Assembly (NCBI GenBank): GCA_951230915.1
Contig: OX579639.1
Location: 5,270,001 to 5,334,000, forward strand
From: Antitrichia curtipendula
Lineage: Eukaryota; Streptophyta; Bryopsida; Hypnales; Leucodontaceae
Length of the DNA: 64,000 nucleotides
Reading direction: 5' to 3'
The notes under the pieces were generated by a model. It was not told the DNA's origin. It did no database searches and saw only the letters and a program-made list of their open reading frames with translations. A program made the translations under genes and the position numbers. Below, piece after piece: positions 36,851-49,849 of the stretch (positions within the stretch are counted from its first letter, which is position 1; each line of letters begins with the position of its first letter).

Positions 36851-38045
36851 CAATTTTGAAAATTTTGAGAACAGAATTTGTTTGCAAAGCAAAAAGAGGT
36901 TTTTGATTGATGTTGTAGGTTTGTAGAACACATGAAGGTGATGCAATCAAAAGATGGGCGGACTGCCAGACTTCAAGCCACTGCACCATCAAACTCAAAT
37001 TTCCAGAATTTCAAAATCCCACTCCGATGTCCCCCACTCCTCAACTCTAATGCATCCTAGAATACCTCAACAATTAAAAATCACATGCCTTCCTCTCTAC
37101 CGCTTACTAAAACACCCATCTACCACAAGATTCATTCACATACATCCAAAATCCCAAACGAACAACCTAGTCGCTACAATTCCAAGTAATCCACCTTTAT
37201 CATAAAGTTCCTATTAACCAAATCACAGAGTTCCAACACCAAATCGAGATTGCAATAGAGAGAAGCTCAAAGGATTTCATCTCAACTTATAATGGTCTTA
37301 CAAGCAAGCCTCAACACCAGAAAATTACAAAATTTCAACGAGACACTCGTATAAGGTGTTGGGGCAAGCACGCACATCTATTTATCTTGTCTATACTAAC
37401 AGCTTTTTTCCTCAAGTCAAATCACATGGCACCGAGGGTATTTTTTCTTTTTGAATTGCACAACCATTGATTTTTCACGAAAGGGGGGTGATTGATTTCT
37501 TTTCGAATCGCACAGCTGTCGATTTATTAGAAACGGGGGGGTGGGGTCAGGACAAGGTTGCCTATTTCTTCTCAGAAAATAGTTTATTGCAAGCTTATGC
37601 AATTGGAATGCAAAAAGTTCTTCACTATTTTTCTTTGTACTATAAATGACAATTTTGGAATGATTTTGGTGAAGCATAGTAATAGAATTTTTAGTATTTA
37701 ATTTTATGAATAAATTTTGAAGTTAACCATATTATTTAACAATTTTTTATTGGACATGACAGAGACTAAAAAATATCACCTACTTTAGTCTGACATTTTG
37801 ATTTAAAAATTAAACTTCTTATTAAAACAACCACCTCTCATGTGATTAAAATATGATTCTTTATTTCCTAGAACCATATATATCACCTTCTAGGAACCTT
37901 CAAGATTCTTTCCATTTGACTAATACAATATGCAATGAATATTTGAATCCATATTGGTATTAAAAAAATTAATGATACATTATATAGTAGTATTGCAATT
38001 ACATCTATTCTATTGTAACTTGATTGTTAATAACTATTAATTTAA

Positions 38046-38920
38046 CCCCTGAAGTCCCAAGGCCTTTTTCCATCAAAAACCACTCAAAACTATCATTTTT
38101 TCTAGAGATGATTTTTCAGGGGTTTGGAGGGTTGTTTTGGGCCTCTTCCCGGCGTTGTTTTGCCTGCAGTAAAAGAACAATCGCTGTCAGAATTTTATTT
38201 TTTTGAAAAAAAAAAAAAATCTTAAAATGAAAAAACAAGATGAACAAAAAAGATTAATTTTTTTTTTGGATTTTTTTATATGACGTGGCAGTCCCTCTGC
38301 CACATCACGCAGCTGCTGCGGTGCAGTTCTAGACAATTCTAGAGTCTGGGAACCCTGGAGAACTTGCAACCCTCCACAGGGATTGAAAAACATGTAGTGT
38401 TGCAAAGTTCAAACAAAAAAACTTTAAAAGTTTTATTTTATTTTTGCATATCTAACCATAGAATCTTGTACTAGATTAGAATGCATAGAAGAAATTTCAA
38501 AAACTTTGACAACATAGATTACAAGATATTTGCATTTAAAGTGAAAAAAACAAGTTTTTTTCCAAAAAGATGATTAGATTGCTCGAGAAATAAGATTGTC
38601 CATAATTTTCTCATCATTAGTCCAAATAGAATGATTAAAAGCTTCAAATGTAGAAAATATATAATATATGAGAAAAAAATTAAAAATTCAATTTTTTTGT
38701 GACCTTTATTGAGCTGGCGAGCTGCCCCTTGAGCTACTTTTTGGACTTAGGTTGGCATAACTTTTGCTCTTGGGCACCAATTGAAATGATATTGTATTCC
38801 CATAAAGCTAATCTAATTTCTATCTCCAAAAACAAAATTTTAATCATGTCAAAAATTGAAATCACACAAGCCTATCTGAAATCCCAAAAGTCCTCCATAA
38901 GGACTTTGGAACTTTAAGGG
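38046..38920. mobile_element. TTAA-flanked miniature element, copy with internal insert (875 bp)
   Basis: TTAA at 38042-38045 precedes CCCCTGAAGTCCCAAGGCC. The right end is GGACTTTGGAACTTTAAGGG followed by TTAT. It aligns with 53643-54182 on both sides (caaaaaccactcaaaact near the left; cacaagcctatctgaaatcc near the right). A segment from about 38110 to 38400 is absent from that copy and looks like a separate inserted element related to 48849-49149 (shared GGCA...GCCACATCA centre). Confidence 0.7.
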
Positions 38921-38924
38921 TTAT

Positions 38925-41640
38925 AGTCCTATAATGTTTCAACCCACTCTATAATTAAACACCACAATAATCAAATGAAAGTTTAGGTACAGTGAGGTAT
39001 ATATCCCATATATGCATTTGTATTTGTAATATCTCAATCATTGGCATGAAAATTGTTCCTGTCTTTTGAAAAATTGTTCCTATCTTTTGAATGGATAGTG
39101 AGGCACAATGCCATATCCATTTTGTTTTTTCTAATTATTTAACCCACCCACCCCATCCCCAAATTTTAAATTAAACTTTTTAATATTAAATTCTTTCTGA
39201 ATTTCCCCCCTCACTTCCCCCTCTTTGTAATTTCCAAACGCATGAACTCTCACAAACAATATGGGATAATCATCTGTTTACCAAGTACATATTCCATTAT
39301 GTAACCGTATCCAAGTACTGAAGTACATATTCCATTATATATCCGTATTCAAATTTTTTTAGATCAACGGTTGTGAGGTGGGGATTGTAATTTTTTTTAC
39401 AAAAAATCAATGGTTCTCGTTTTTTTAGTAGGGAGGGGGCCAGGAGGGTTGTTAATTAATGCAAAACCTGTAATCACAGTAGATAGTTTTGGAGGTTTTC
39501 AAAGCGGTCGAGGCAAAAAAATTATGTTACCCTAAACACAATATCTTCAATTTGGAAAAGCAAAAATATCCAAAAATAAATATATAACTATATTTCTAAT
39601 ATTTTAACATTTATTTTTTTATTAATATTTATTTTTTTATAGAATAGATTTATATTTAAATGGAAAGATATTCCATTTGGTAACTTAATGATATGGAGAA
39701 TCTTGTTGTATGTGACAAATAAATGAAATAATTAGATTGTTTGCACAAAACTTATTCAATTGAGTCCATTTTTCTAAAACCCATTTGTATTATGGTAGAA
39801 TGAATTATTTCATTTCATTTCTATCAACTTAGAATTTAATAAAAGAATATTTCATCTAAGATTAATGAAATGAAATATTCAACCCAAAAAATGCAAAATA
39901 ACTAGAATGTTGTGAATCATTATATGAGCATTCTCAACTTTCTTGTTTTTCATTGAGCACAAAAATTTAAGCATTTCAAAATATTCTCACTAAAACATGC
40001 TTCTTCAAAGTACACTGTTATGTTTTTCACTGACCCAAATAAACCTCAAACTTAAATATCTACTAAATAATCTGAATTTTTTTGAGGTGATCATTCTCAA
40101 TGTAAATTACAAGATCCTATAGTTACATTCTATTTGATCTCAAGATAAAATGAGCAAATGAATTGCTTAAGTTTCGTCAATTTTGGCCTATTTTGAATTT
40201 TGAAATAATACCTCCACTAGGTTAATAGGGATTAAACAATCTTGCAATTCAAATAGTCAAATGGCTCTGAATTTTTTTGGCATACATTTCCATGATGATC
40301 TACTACATTTTTGTACATTTGGAGTTCAAAAAATATATTTTGATTTTCAAATTTGGTCAATGCATCAAAATTAGCAGTTTTTTACAATTACTCTTCAAGA
40401 ACACTCTTTGTCTTTTAATAATGACTTAAACTTTTTGTTTTTTTTGAGTTTGATAACAAGGCAAAGCTACTCCTTAAATGTAGTTTTTTTTCCTACTCTT
40501 GTGAAAGTGAAAGCATCATGAAACTCAACAAGGACACTACTGACTTTAGAAAACTTATAAATTAATTTTCAATTCCTACACAATATTTATTCTTAATGAT
40601 AATATATATACTTTCACATATATTTACAACCTAAATTCTCATTTTTTAAACATTGTAAAGACGTTTTTCAAGATAAATTGTCAAAAACAGACATTCTTTT
40701 AATGTGTGGACAAAAATTGAAATTTTTTTTCTAACTTCAGCAAACGATCATAGCAATATCTAGAAAAAAATTCAATACATTTGATTATGTTAGAAGTTTA
40801 TAACGTTTGAAGTAATATCTGTTCCATATCTTAAATAAAAGCAAGTAGCAAGTAAAATTTAGATACAAATATTTTAAATGGAAATTTTAATTAAATAAAT
40901 GAACTTGTCAACTAATATCTCTATCATAAATTGAAATTAAAAATAATTGTGTATGTGTAAAAAATTATAAATAAATGTTGGATTTTTTTTATGTGTAAAT
41001 AGACTTTAATTTACACTTGGTTTTACAATTACATGGTGATAGAAGCTTAGATGTTAATTGATTTGAGGAATTACCGTGGGATTCCAGAAGTATGCGATTG
41101 TTGAATTCTTAACAATTATACCAATGTGAATTTAGAGAGTTTATGTAGTTGTAGAGATAAAGTAGCTCACCTCTTCTCATTCTTTCTATTTCTTTCTTTT
41201 TCACTTCTGTGTTTGAATTTTGAAACACTTACATTTATATTGGTAAACAATATTTGTTTGTAATTAAAGATTTAAGGATATATTTTGAACTCTGTGTAAA
41301 ATCCAATGATTGGACATCTTTGTGTGTGTATTATTTAAGTTTCAAGATCCATTGCTTGGGCAATTGTTTGTTGTGTGTGATTTCTTGTGAGAAGAATTCT
41401 TGATTTCTTGGTGCTTGAAGTTGTTGTTTTGTGTATATATATTTTTATTTAATCATCTTGTTTGACTATATAATCTTGGAGCCGTGTTATTTGAGAGAGA
41501 ATTGTAGCTTTAAGCAGAAGTTTGTAATAATTCCTATTAAATGGTTGCACCTGTTTGTATGTAAGCTTTGAGTATTATGTGTCTTGTAACTATTCAACAT
41601 GCAACAAAACTTGTTGGAAATATCTATACCAATTCTTTTA
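38925..41640. other. AT-rich intergenic DNA with decayed repeats
   Basis: No gene is seen. A block around 40110-40150 (attacaagatcctatag) is the reverse complement of an interior phrase of the TTAA family, so part of 39950-40390 is probably a decayed member without definable ends. Confidence 0.4.
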
Positions 41641-41659
41641 CAAAGTATACTGGGGATTT

Positions 41660-42750
41660 TAGTGGTATAACAAAATCAATACATATCCAATGAGGAACCA
41701 TACAAGAGACACCCTTAGTCCTTATCTATTCTTATTGTTTTTAGAACTACTACTGAGATGGCTATACAGAAATCAACTTGGATACACATTTCAAACATCA
41801 AAAACACAAGAAAGTTCATTAGCTTATGTAGATGACCTAACCTTAATAACAAATAAATTAGAATCGCAACAAACTCAATTAAACAAACTATAAATATTCA
41901 ACCATTGGGCCGGAATGAACCTTAGCATTCACAAATGTGCAATCATAGGATACCCTAACAACTTACATCTAAAACCAGAGATCTTTAAAGCCATACTACA
42001 ATCAAAAAGGATATCATAAAACAACCAACTAATACTGGTACTACACCAAAATGAACTCTACAAATACTTGGGCATTCAATTAGTTCCCTCATTAAAATGG
42101 AACATACAAAAACACACCACCACTAAAAAATCAATAAATCGTAGCAAAAAACTCATTGCATCTCTAGCCACATTATGACAAAAATAAAATAGTCAACACA
42201 ATCCTCCGACCAGGAGTAATATATAGTTTTCATGGAGTATCCTACTCAATGGCTAATATAAAGAAACTAGATAAGCTCGTAATATCAATCACAAAAACAA
42301 TATGCAACCTACCAAAAAGTACACCTAATATTGTCACATAACTTTCTCACAAATTGTTTGCATAGAGGCCTTCTCATTCCAAAATGCATACATCAAATGT
42401 ATAGGAGAACAACTTTGAGATGCTCTAAATGATAAAGGTAGACTAGGAAAATTTTGTAGAGGACTAAAAAAATACATTATGAAAAAACACAATGGGTCAA
42501 CTAAAGCACCATGCCAACACTCTCCAATAACCTGCACAATAGCACTCCTTAGAGAAAACAACATCTACATCAAAAGCTTTGATACAACCTTTCCATTAGT
42601 AGAAATCCAACTAGAAACAATATGGAAAGAAAACACTTATAAACTCAATAAGACACAACAAAAAAATCCACCAAATATACTAAATAAATTATATACACTA
42701 AACATCTACACCTTGATCAACTTTCCATTGAAAGCAATAAGATTTTAATA
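41660..42750 (+). pseudogene. Non-LTR (LINE) reverse-transcriptase relic
   Basis: A decayed reading frame contains RDTLSPYLFLLFLELLLRW (41705-41761; compare the usual QGDxLSPxLF block) and AYVDD (41822-41836), the reverse-transcriptase catalytic motif with both aspartates. After stops it continues with NHWAGMNLSIHKCAIIGY and YKYLGIQLVPSLKW (near 42060-42100), which match the C-terminal part of LINE reverse transcriptases. Many stops and frame changes follow to about 42748. There is no endonuclease domain or poly(A) tail, so this is a 5'-truncated dead fragment. The subfamily is not assigned. Confidence 0.75.
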
Positions 42751-44500
42751 GACCAAGCATAATTTAAACAACAAAACGGTACATGCACACCACTAATATC
42801 TAATGCATTGTATTACAATCAAATCATATTTTGTCACCCATACCAATGCCAACAAAATTGCTCACAACCATGTACTGTACATAATACTTTTGAACTTTGA
42901 GGTAGGGGCCCCTGTACTTCCTATGAAGCAAGGCTTCTTTCACTATAAAGATTGTAAAATGCAAGGGTGACCATGGATGTAAACTGATATAATCTATTAC
43001 GGAGTTTTCAGGCCTAAAAGCCTAAAATTGCTTCAAAATACTCATATCCAAATGAAGTTCAAATCTTCATCTATATTTATTCTTTAACAAATCCAAACTT
43101 AGGCTTCTTTAGCTAATTTTTTCTAATACATCCTCCTAAAATTTTAGGGTGAAAATTGTCTTTGATTATAAGTTCAATGTTCCTAAACTTCCAAAAATAG
43201 TTTTTTTCAGCCCTTCCTAAAGGTAAACTTTTGTCTTTCAAGACTTTAAGGGGAAAAAAAGCCATTGTAAGAAACACCTTCTATTCTCTATAGCGTTTTG
43301 AAAAAATTTGCATTTAAGTCCAAAGGTACTATGAGTATCACGCAGGCATGTTGAAGAGCAATCTCATCGATTGATTGGAAAAATTGATGGCTAAAAGTAT
43401 TGTTGCAAGTATTGTGGACTACTTGTAAGTATTGAAACAATAGTATGGAAAAAAAATCTCAAAGTATGGCAAAATAACAAATTTTACTTTTAAATATAAA
43501 ATAATTCTCTTAAATTTCTAAAAAATAAGGGATCTTGTTACCATCAAGTTAGACTTGTATAATAGAAATTTCATGTTCATTAAACTTGTACTTCAAAAGT
43601 TATCGTGGATGATAACAATATCAATCCAATTGTGATGGAGAATAGGACCAGTATTTCATGCAATGACTAAAAATTTATATGATTGTCCCATAATTTGTGC
43701 AATTTTATCAATATGAGGAAAAATGGATTGAAATTACATACAAAAAAACCCCTCTTAGATTCATCCTTAAAAACATATGAAGTGGAAGGTGGTACTAGAT
43801 GAAAGAAAAAACCACATTGCTAATCATTTTTACAATAATTTGAGTATTAAATATTGAAATGGCAAGAATGTCTTAGTAAGCATCATTCATCTTATGTTTT
43901 CTTTATTTTTCTTTGAAAATTTTCAGAATTGAGTTCAACAAATGACTTTATATGTTTTTTCTACCTTCATTGTCCACAAGATAGAGCTCTTTGTAACTTT
44001 CACTTCATTATTTAGAATTGAATGGTTCAAATGTTTTTGTAAAAATATCAATTCACAAAATAAAATTATATTAATCAATATGTTTTTAGAATATATTTGT
44101 AGCTACCCACTCTGACATTGAATTTTCTTAAAATTGTAACTTTTGAAATATCTATTAGCATAACATGAAACAAAGCTTCACATGAAGATCAGGATGCTTA
44201 GCATCCATCCAAAAATAATTCACGCAAAAATTTCAAATTTTATGATGTCCATAGAGGTTGCTCAAGTTCTCAAAATACACAAAAGTGGGCTTCTTAGTCA
44301 CTTAGGAATTAACACATATTATTCTTATTATAGTGACACTCTAGGAGGATCCCAACCCCCCACTATTCAAAAAATAATGTTAAATAGGAACCAACACCTT
44401 CAAAGAAAAAGAGAGAGTTTGGAGTTTTTATCCTTCAATAAATGCCACTTTGCCTAGAAGTGAGCTACAAACGAGTCACTTAGTCATGGATCCTTCATAA
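42751..44500. other. AT-rich intergenic DNA
   Basis: No gene or bounded repeat is recognised. Confidence 0.4.
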
Positions 44501-44549
44501 CTTTTGCATAAGGTATCCAAATGTCACATTCTTTGGTGCGTTAGACTCG

Positions 44550-44930
44550 TAATAGCAGCTAGGCAGCCCAAAGCGGCGGTTTCGGGGGCTACCCCATTAC
44601 CCACCTTCTCCATTTCTTTTCCAGCTCAGCTTCCTTTCGTGTCAGCAATGGGAGAGAGAACTTCTGATCCACCAATTGTGAGTTGTGTTACCAACCTCAT
44701 GTTGATGCTAAAGCTGACTTGTACTCGTCCACTAGGACTCCGATGCGCGGACCTACAAGGTCTGACGTCCGTTGGGCCCAAAGCGGAGATCCGCCCGCAC
44801 TCACTGATTCTGAATTTCGGATGCATTGGAAACGAACAGTGGCGGAAGGAGAGAAGCATAAGTTAAGTGACGTTGGGGAAGTGGAATTGCACGTGAGAAT
44901 GAATGACGGACGGACAGAGTCGATCTAGCT
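44550..44930 (+). other. GC-richer island, possible exon remnant
   Basis: This is a clear compositional jump against the AT-rich surroundings. Two overlapping frames are open: one from ATG at 44649 (GERTSDPPIVSCVTN) and one ending at TAG 44926 with CYQPHVDAKADLYSS and ALTDSEFRMHWKRTVAEGE. A frame change or splice could join them. No family is recognised and the gene-ness is uncertain. Confidence 0.2.
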
Positions 44931-45326
44931 TACACAAGGAATCCTGTGCACCGAAACACCAAGGGACACCTGTGACGATGGCTTTGGAAAGTAAGCAATG
45001 AATGGATGGTGCGTAAGTTAACTTGCAATACAATTCATTGCTCACTCAAAAAGAGCATCGATCTGTCGGTCTGGTGATCGACGAGAGCTGCGAAATCGAG
45101 CTAGAAAGTTTGCCAGCACAGTTACTTATACAGTAATCCTCGCATTCAGGCATCCTGTAGATTGAACTAGTACCCTCAAAGCAGGTTTGCCTAGAATTGC
45201 CTAGAATTTAATTGTCAAGAAGTCTGCATTTCTTGATTGGTTACGACCACCCTGATGAGTGAAGCCGTGAAGGAAGCACAAAAGAAATTTATGATTCATT
45301 AAAGAAAAGAACAAACTGAACCTCCG

Positions 45327-45426
45327 CTCCTTTGTGGCTATGGTATAATGTAAGTTATCATTTGAATTTGTTTGTTCTCCTTTGTGGCTATGGTATAATG
45401 TAAGTTATCATTTGAATTTGTTTGTA
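45327..45426. repeat. Exact 50-bp tandem duplication
   Basis: The block starting CTCCTTTGTGGCTATGG occurs at 45327 and again at 45377, identical over 49 bases. It abuts the long-inverted-repeat element to its right. Confidence 0.95.
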
Positions 45427-45437
45427 CTCTTCTTGTA

Positions 45438-46342
45438 CAGTAAGGTCTACTTCATTTACGAATTGCTGATTTGAGGCATTCAACTTTTTTTTAATAATGT
45501 GTAGCATAATTGGTAGATTTTGGTAAACATAATTAGCAGTGCATTTTTGCACAATCAAGCAATCCCAATCAAGCATACCAAATTTCAGTTTCAAAAAAGC
45601 AAAATTTCATTTTCAGTGAATTCTTTAAGTCAATTTTCATGATTTTACTTAATATTTTAGTGAAAACAATTGATGATGAATTTTTTTAATTCAATTGCAT
45701 GGATATGTAGGAAAAATGCACACATACACACACATCTTTCATATTAAAAAAAAACCCCATTAAGTAACAAAAATGTAATCTAGGAAGAATTCAATATGAG
45801 GTATCGTATGACCAAACTTTGTTGAATAGATATCTCTATATTTTAATTAGATTTTGGCAATGAAAGTAAGTGTACCATTATGATAAATTTACAAAATTAG
45901 TTACAAAGTGAGGGTCAAATGCCAAAATCTAAATGAAATATAAAGATATCTATTTTACAAAGTTTGGTCATACAACACCTCACATTGAATTCTTCCTAGA
46001 GGAAATTATGAAACTTTTTTGGAGTTGCTTATTGAAGGAAAGATGTGCATATGGGTGTTCCCTACATATCTATCCAATTGAATTCAAAAAATTCATCACC
46101 AATTGTTTTCAATAAAACATTACGTAAAATCATGAAAATTGGCTTCAAAAATTCACCAAAACTTTTTTTTTGCTTTTTTGAAACTAAATTTTGGTATGCT
46201 TGATCAAAATTATGTAAGAATTGGGTGTTAATTTTGCAAGACCAAAAATTCCAGAATATAAACTATGCAATAAATATTTCTAAACTATGCAATAAAAATT
46301 GGAATGGCTCAAATTGGCAGTTTGTGAATGAAGTAGACCCTA
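45438..46342. mobile_element. Long-inverted-repeat element (~0.9 kb)
   Basis: The left end CAGTAAGGTCTACTTCATT (45438) is matched in reverse by AATGAAGTAGACCCTACTG at the right (to 46342). The two halves are imperfect inverted repeats throughout. Examples are caagcataccaaatttcagttt (45570) against aaactaaattttggtatgcttg (46180), and gaccaaacttt (45811) against aaagtttggtc (45959). The centre is near 45880. There is no ORF. The CAGTA ends suggest hAT-type, but no clear target duplication is seen. Confidence 0.7.
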
Positions 46343-46789
46343 CTGCATAGTGCCCTCTAGAAAGTCTTGCATCCCTTGCTTGATTTTGCCTCAAGTAGTC
46401 TAATTTGAGAGTGTAATGCTGGCAAGTTAATTGAGATCTTTTGATGAGATTTTTTACATACATGAAGTCAATCCAGTGATCTACCTGTGGCTCAATACAT
46501 AAGCTAAAATTGTTCTCCCACTGACACGTGGCTCATTTGAAAACCACTACGCTTGATTTTAAAGCAGAAGGTTGTTCTTGAGAAAATTATGGAATTTTGG
46601 AGGAACTTTGAGGTTGAGAGGATGCAAAGATGCGAGTACTTGCTTTGAGTGTATATTGCTTGTAAACATAGCCTAAGGAATTTGTGAGGAAAAAATCGTG
46701 TTTGTCAAATATATTGTGTACGTGTTGCTATTAGAAGTTCTTTGATCAAACTTTGTAAAGTTGTAAATATTGTTCGATAATTTTGCACC
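46343..46789. other. Spacer upstream of the Tc1 relic
   Basis: No gene is seen. It could contain the left part of the Tc1 element, but no inverted repeat matching the right side (47800-47870) was found. Confidence 0.3.
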
Positions 46790-47720
46790 ATGACAGAAAA
46801 TTATGTGCCAAATGATGTACAAAACATGATAGTTGGTATAAGAAAAGCTAGCTTGTCATTGAGTGAAATTAGAGACATTATAGGGAGACCAAATTAACAA
46901 TTTTGAGGGTCTTGAAGAGATTTAGTATATGTGGCTCTGTGACATTGACAAGTAAATCTGGTAGGCCACGAAAGTTTAGTGATCGAGAGAGGAGAAGGAT
47001 CAAAAGAGATCTTAGTAGTAATTGTCGAGTTCCTCTTGCAGAATTGTGCAACAATGTGACACCTTCCGTGTGCATGTCAACTTTACATAAAGAGGTTCAT
47101 AAGCTTAGTATTAACAGTTGCATTGTTGTTAAGAAACCATTTATGAGTGACATGCATACAGCTAAGAGGTTGGCCTTTGCAAAAGAGCACTTGCATTGGA
47201 CGACTGACGATTGGAACAATGTGATTTGGACCGATGAGTCATCTTTTGAAGTTGGAAAACAATCATGCCAAATTTGAGTCTAGCGAGAAGTTTATGAACA
47301 CTACAATTGGGATTGCTTAGCACCTAAATTCAAATACGGGAGGACTTCAATTATGGTATGGGGTGCTCTGACTTGATCTTCTAAATCTTATTTGGTGTTA
47401 ATCCCTCCTAATAGACGCACTACTACAAACTTTGTAGAGATAGTATATGAGGGAACATTGGACCATTATTATTGGCACCATGACCACTATGAGCACCTCA
47501 TTTTGATGGAAGATGGTGCACCGGTACATCGCAGTAATGCACAAAAAGATTGGAGGGAGCAACTTGGATTGAGAAAGCTTAAATGGCCACCAAATTCTCC
47601 TGACCTCAATCCTATAGAGAACGTGTGGAGGCAAATTAAAGATTGAGTGCAACAGAGAAGTAAACCACAAAACAAAGACAAAATGTGGACATCAGTCAAT
47701 TTGGCATAGGAGAATATACT
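46790..47720 (+). pseudogene. Tc1-type (DD34E) transposase relic
   Basis: ATG at 46790 starts an N-terminal part (MTENYVPNDVQNMIVGIRK) that meets a frame change near 46895. The next frame has the paired helix-turn-helix linker KSGRPRKFSDRER (46957-46995), a helix region, and IWTDESSFEV with the first catalytic Asp at 47233. In the same frame MEDGAPVHRS carries the second Asp (47512) and SPDLNPIENVW the catalytic Glu (47617). There are 34 residues between the second Asp and the Glu, the DD34E spacing of Tc1. In-frame stops at 47275, 47281, 47373 and 47644, with more after, show it is dead. Downstream translation remains alignable to about 47720. Terminal repeats were not identified. Confidence 0.85.
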
Positions 47721-47867
47721 CAAGAAAGTACCCAGAAGTTTATTTCTACAATGCCAAACTGAATGGAAGTTGTGATAGCAACTCAGGAGGGGAGGCACTT
47801 ATAGTATCCATTAGAAACCATGTGCAAATAAAACTTTGGACCCCCTATAAACTTTTTGAATTTAAAA

Positions 47868-47873
47868 TTAAAA

Positions 47874-47935
<62 letters not shown>
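47868..47935. repeat. A-run, (TA)n, T-run palindrome
   Basis: About 14 A, then about 18 TA units, then about 19 T, giving a self-complementary low-complexity tract. It lies just right of the Tc1 relic; such tracts grow from TA targets or by slippage. Confidence 0.95.
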
Positions 47936-47938
<3 letters not shown>

Positions 47939-48848
47939 CTTTGAAAGTTTATATTTTGAATTATTGATATTTTTATTTGTTAATAATGATTAGTTACAAA
48001 TTTTTGAAGTAAAAAGATACACTATAGAACTGAAAAATAACTTTCACACCCCTATATTATATAAGAAAAGATTGTCTTAAATATGAACAAAAATTTCTCA
48101 AAATAACTCTCTATTGAAAGCTCATTTTGAGTTGAATAATGATTCAATGGTCATCTAAATGTGTTCTCTATAATTATTTGAGTTGAAAAACATGCCATTT
48201 TAGTTCATTTTCAACCTCTTTTAGAAATCATTTCATATTTTATTTGAGTTGGAAATTTTGACAATAGAAACTTATAGTCATTATTAAACAAATAATGTTC
48301 AAAATTTTAGGTTGAAATTATAGTTTATTAGAAACCACTTGTTCGCACGTGGTTTATTGTAGTAGAACTAAGTGCACCCCTTGAGGATAGCAGCTAAAGG
48401 TTGGTAGCACTCGATGGTAGTAGGTGTATTACTTTGCTACAAAATAGTTGCTAGTGATGATACCTTATTTTGTAAATATAATGTTATAGTAGGCTTCTAC
48501 ATTACTATAGCTTTCTAATGATACCTTATTTGACTATGTTTGTTCAAGTTTTAGTTTAATACATGAGCTTGATTTCCTTAGCCTTAAATTTGTATGAAAG
48601 AAAATTGAAAAACACATTATAGCCACATAGAGAAAATTTTTACCTACATAGTGTGCATCTTTGTAATACAAAAGAAATGAACAATGATGTTTCCTATATA
48701 TTTGTGCAATCAAATGTTAAAAAATCATCACATATATTTTTCAATTAATTTTTTATGTGAAGCCAAGAAAATAAAATAAAATAATTCACCCAAAATAGAG
48801 TTTTTATTTTGAGACATTGACATTTCATATGTTGGTGAAGGTTCTACA
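47936..48848. other. AT-rich intergenic DNA
   Basis: No gene or bounded repeat is recognised. Confidence 0.4.
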
Positions 48849-49149
48849 TTACAAAAATTTCAGCCCTCGGGAGTGCTGTGAGTTTTGCAGGGTTGTGGTG
48901 CAATTAGGGGAAAAAATGATTTTTATTTTTTTATTTTTTTATTTTTTTATTTTTTGGGGGATCTGACAAGGCACTACTTGTGCCACATCAAACTAGAGAA
49001 TTTTTTTTATGTTTTTATGTTTTTAATAAAAAATAAAAAATAAAAAATAATTTTTAAAAATTTTCTGTAACTGCACCGCGGGGGTGGGGTGGGGGGGGGG
49101 CGAAAAACCTTTCTGTAACAGCCTTTTTGAGGGCTGAAACTTTTTGTAA
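48849..49149. mobile_element. 301-bp miniature inverted-repeat element
   Basis: The left end TTACAAAAATTTCAGCCCTC (48849-48868) is matched by GAGGGCTGAAACTTTTTGTAA (49129-49149). The centre has GGCACTACTTGTGCC, itself a short palindrome, and a G-rich run at 49079-49101. A related sequence is inserted in the copy at 38046-38920. Confidence 0.7.
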
Positions 49150-49845
49150 TGGAAAGCAACATATTTAATAGGATATTTTTGATAGAATACATTTACAATG
49201 GAAATACAAGAATGTTCTTGAAAAGGTTCACAGAGGGGTTGCAAGACTTTCTAGTTTCAATAGGGTACTGTACTGTACAATGACAAAAGGCGAAAAAGGC
49301 TTTGTGCGAAAAAGGCTTTGTTTTTGTATTGTTGTTGAAATGGCACTGTTCTCGTGTACAACGTGTCTGCTTTCTCCTTCTGTCGCCTTGCTGAAATGAT
49401 TGTTTGTGAGAAGCTTTGCTCAGAAGCAACAACGTAAATTCTTTGGTGATAACTTACCGTACCTGTGTATGTCAGTTTCAACACTTTTTGTTTGTTGAAG
49501 ATGGTTTAATTTTGGAACTCATACTGTCCAAAATGCCATTTTTAAAAATTTTAAATTATTTGGATTTAAAAAAAAAAAAATCAAGCATTCTGCATTTTAG
49601 ATATAAAAATGAACTAAAAACCTTTGCATCAACAACATTTGCATCAATAAACAAGCATATTGCCCAAAAGAGACACCATCAACAACATCAACAACAAGGG
49701 TACGTGAATTTCTAGTTGTTGTTTTTGTTGTTTTTGTTTTTGGAGGGGGGAACATTTTGCCAATTCCAACAAAGCCAAAAGTGAAAATTTTCCAAATCTT
49801 TTTTACTATAATAAACTGTATAATTCCAAATGGAACAATATGTAC
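49150..49845. other. AT-rich intergenic DNA
   Basis: No gene is supported. Several CAACAA/GTTGTT runs occur (for example 49678-49735). Confidence 0.4.
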
Positions 49846-49849
49846 TAAC

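Larger units (their letters stand above)
34641..38041. other. AT-rich intergenic DNA
   Basis: No gene is seen. The ORFs present (60-86 codons) lack family resemblance. 34740-34970 resembles parts of 3930-4130 and 51920-52080, suggesting an old shared repeat. Confidence 0.4.
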
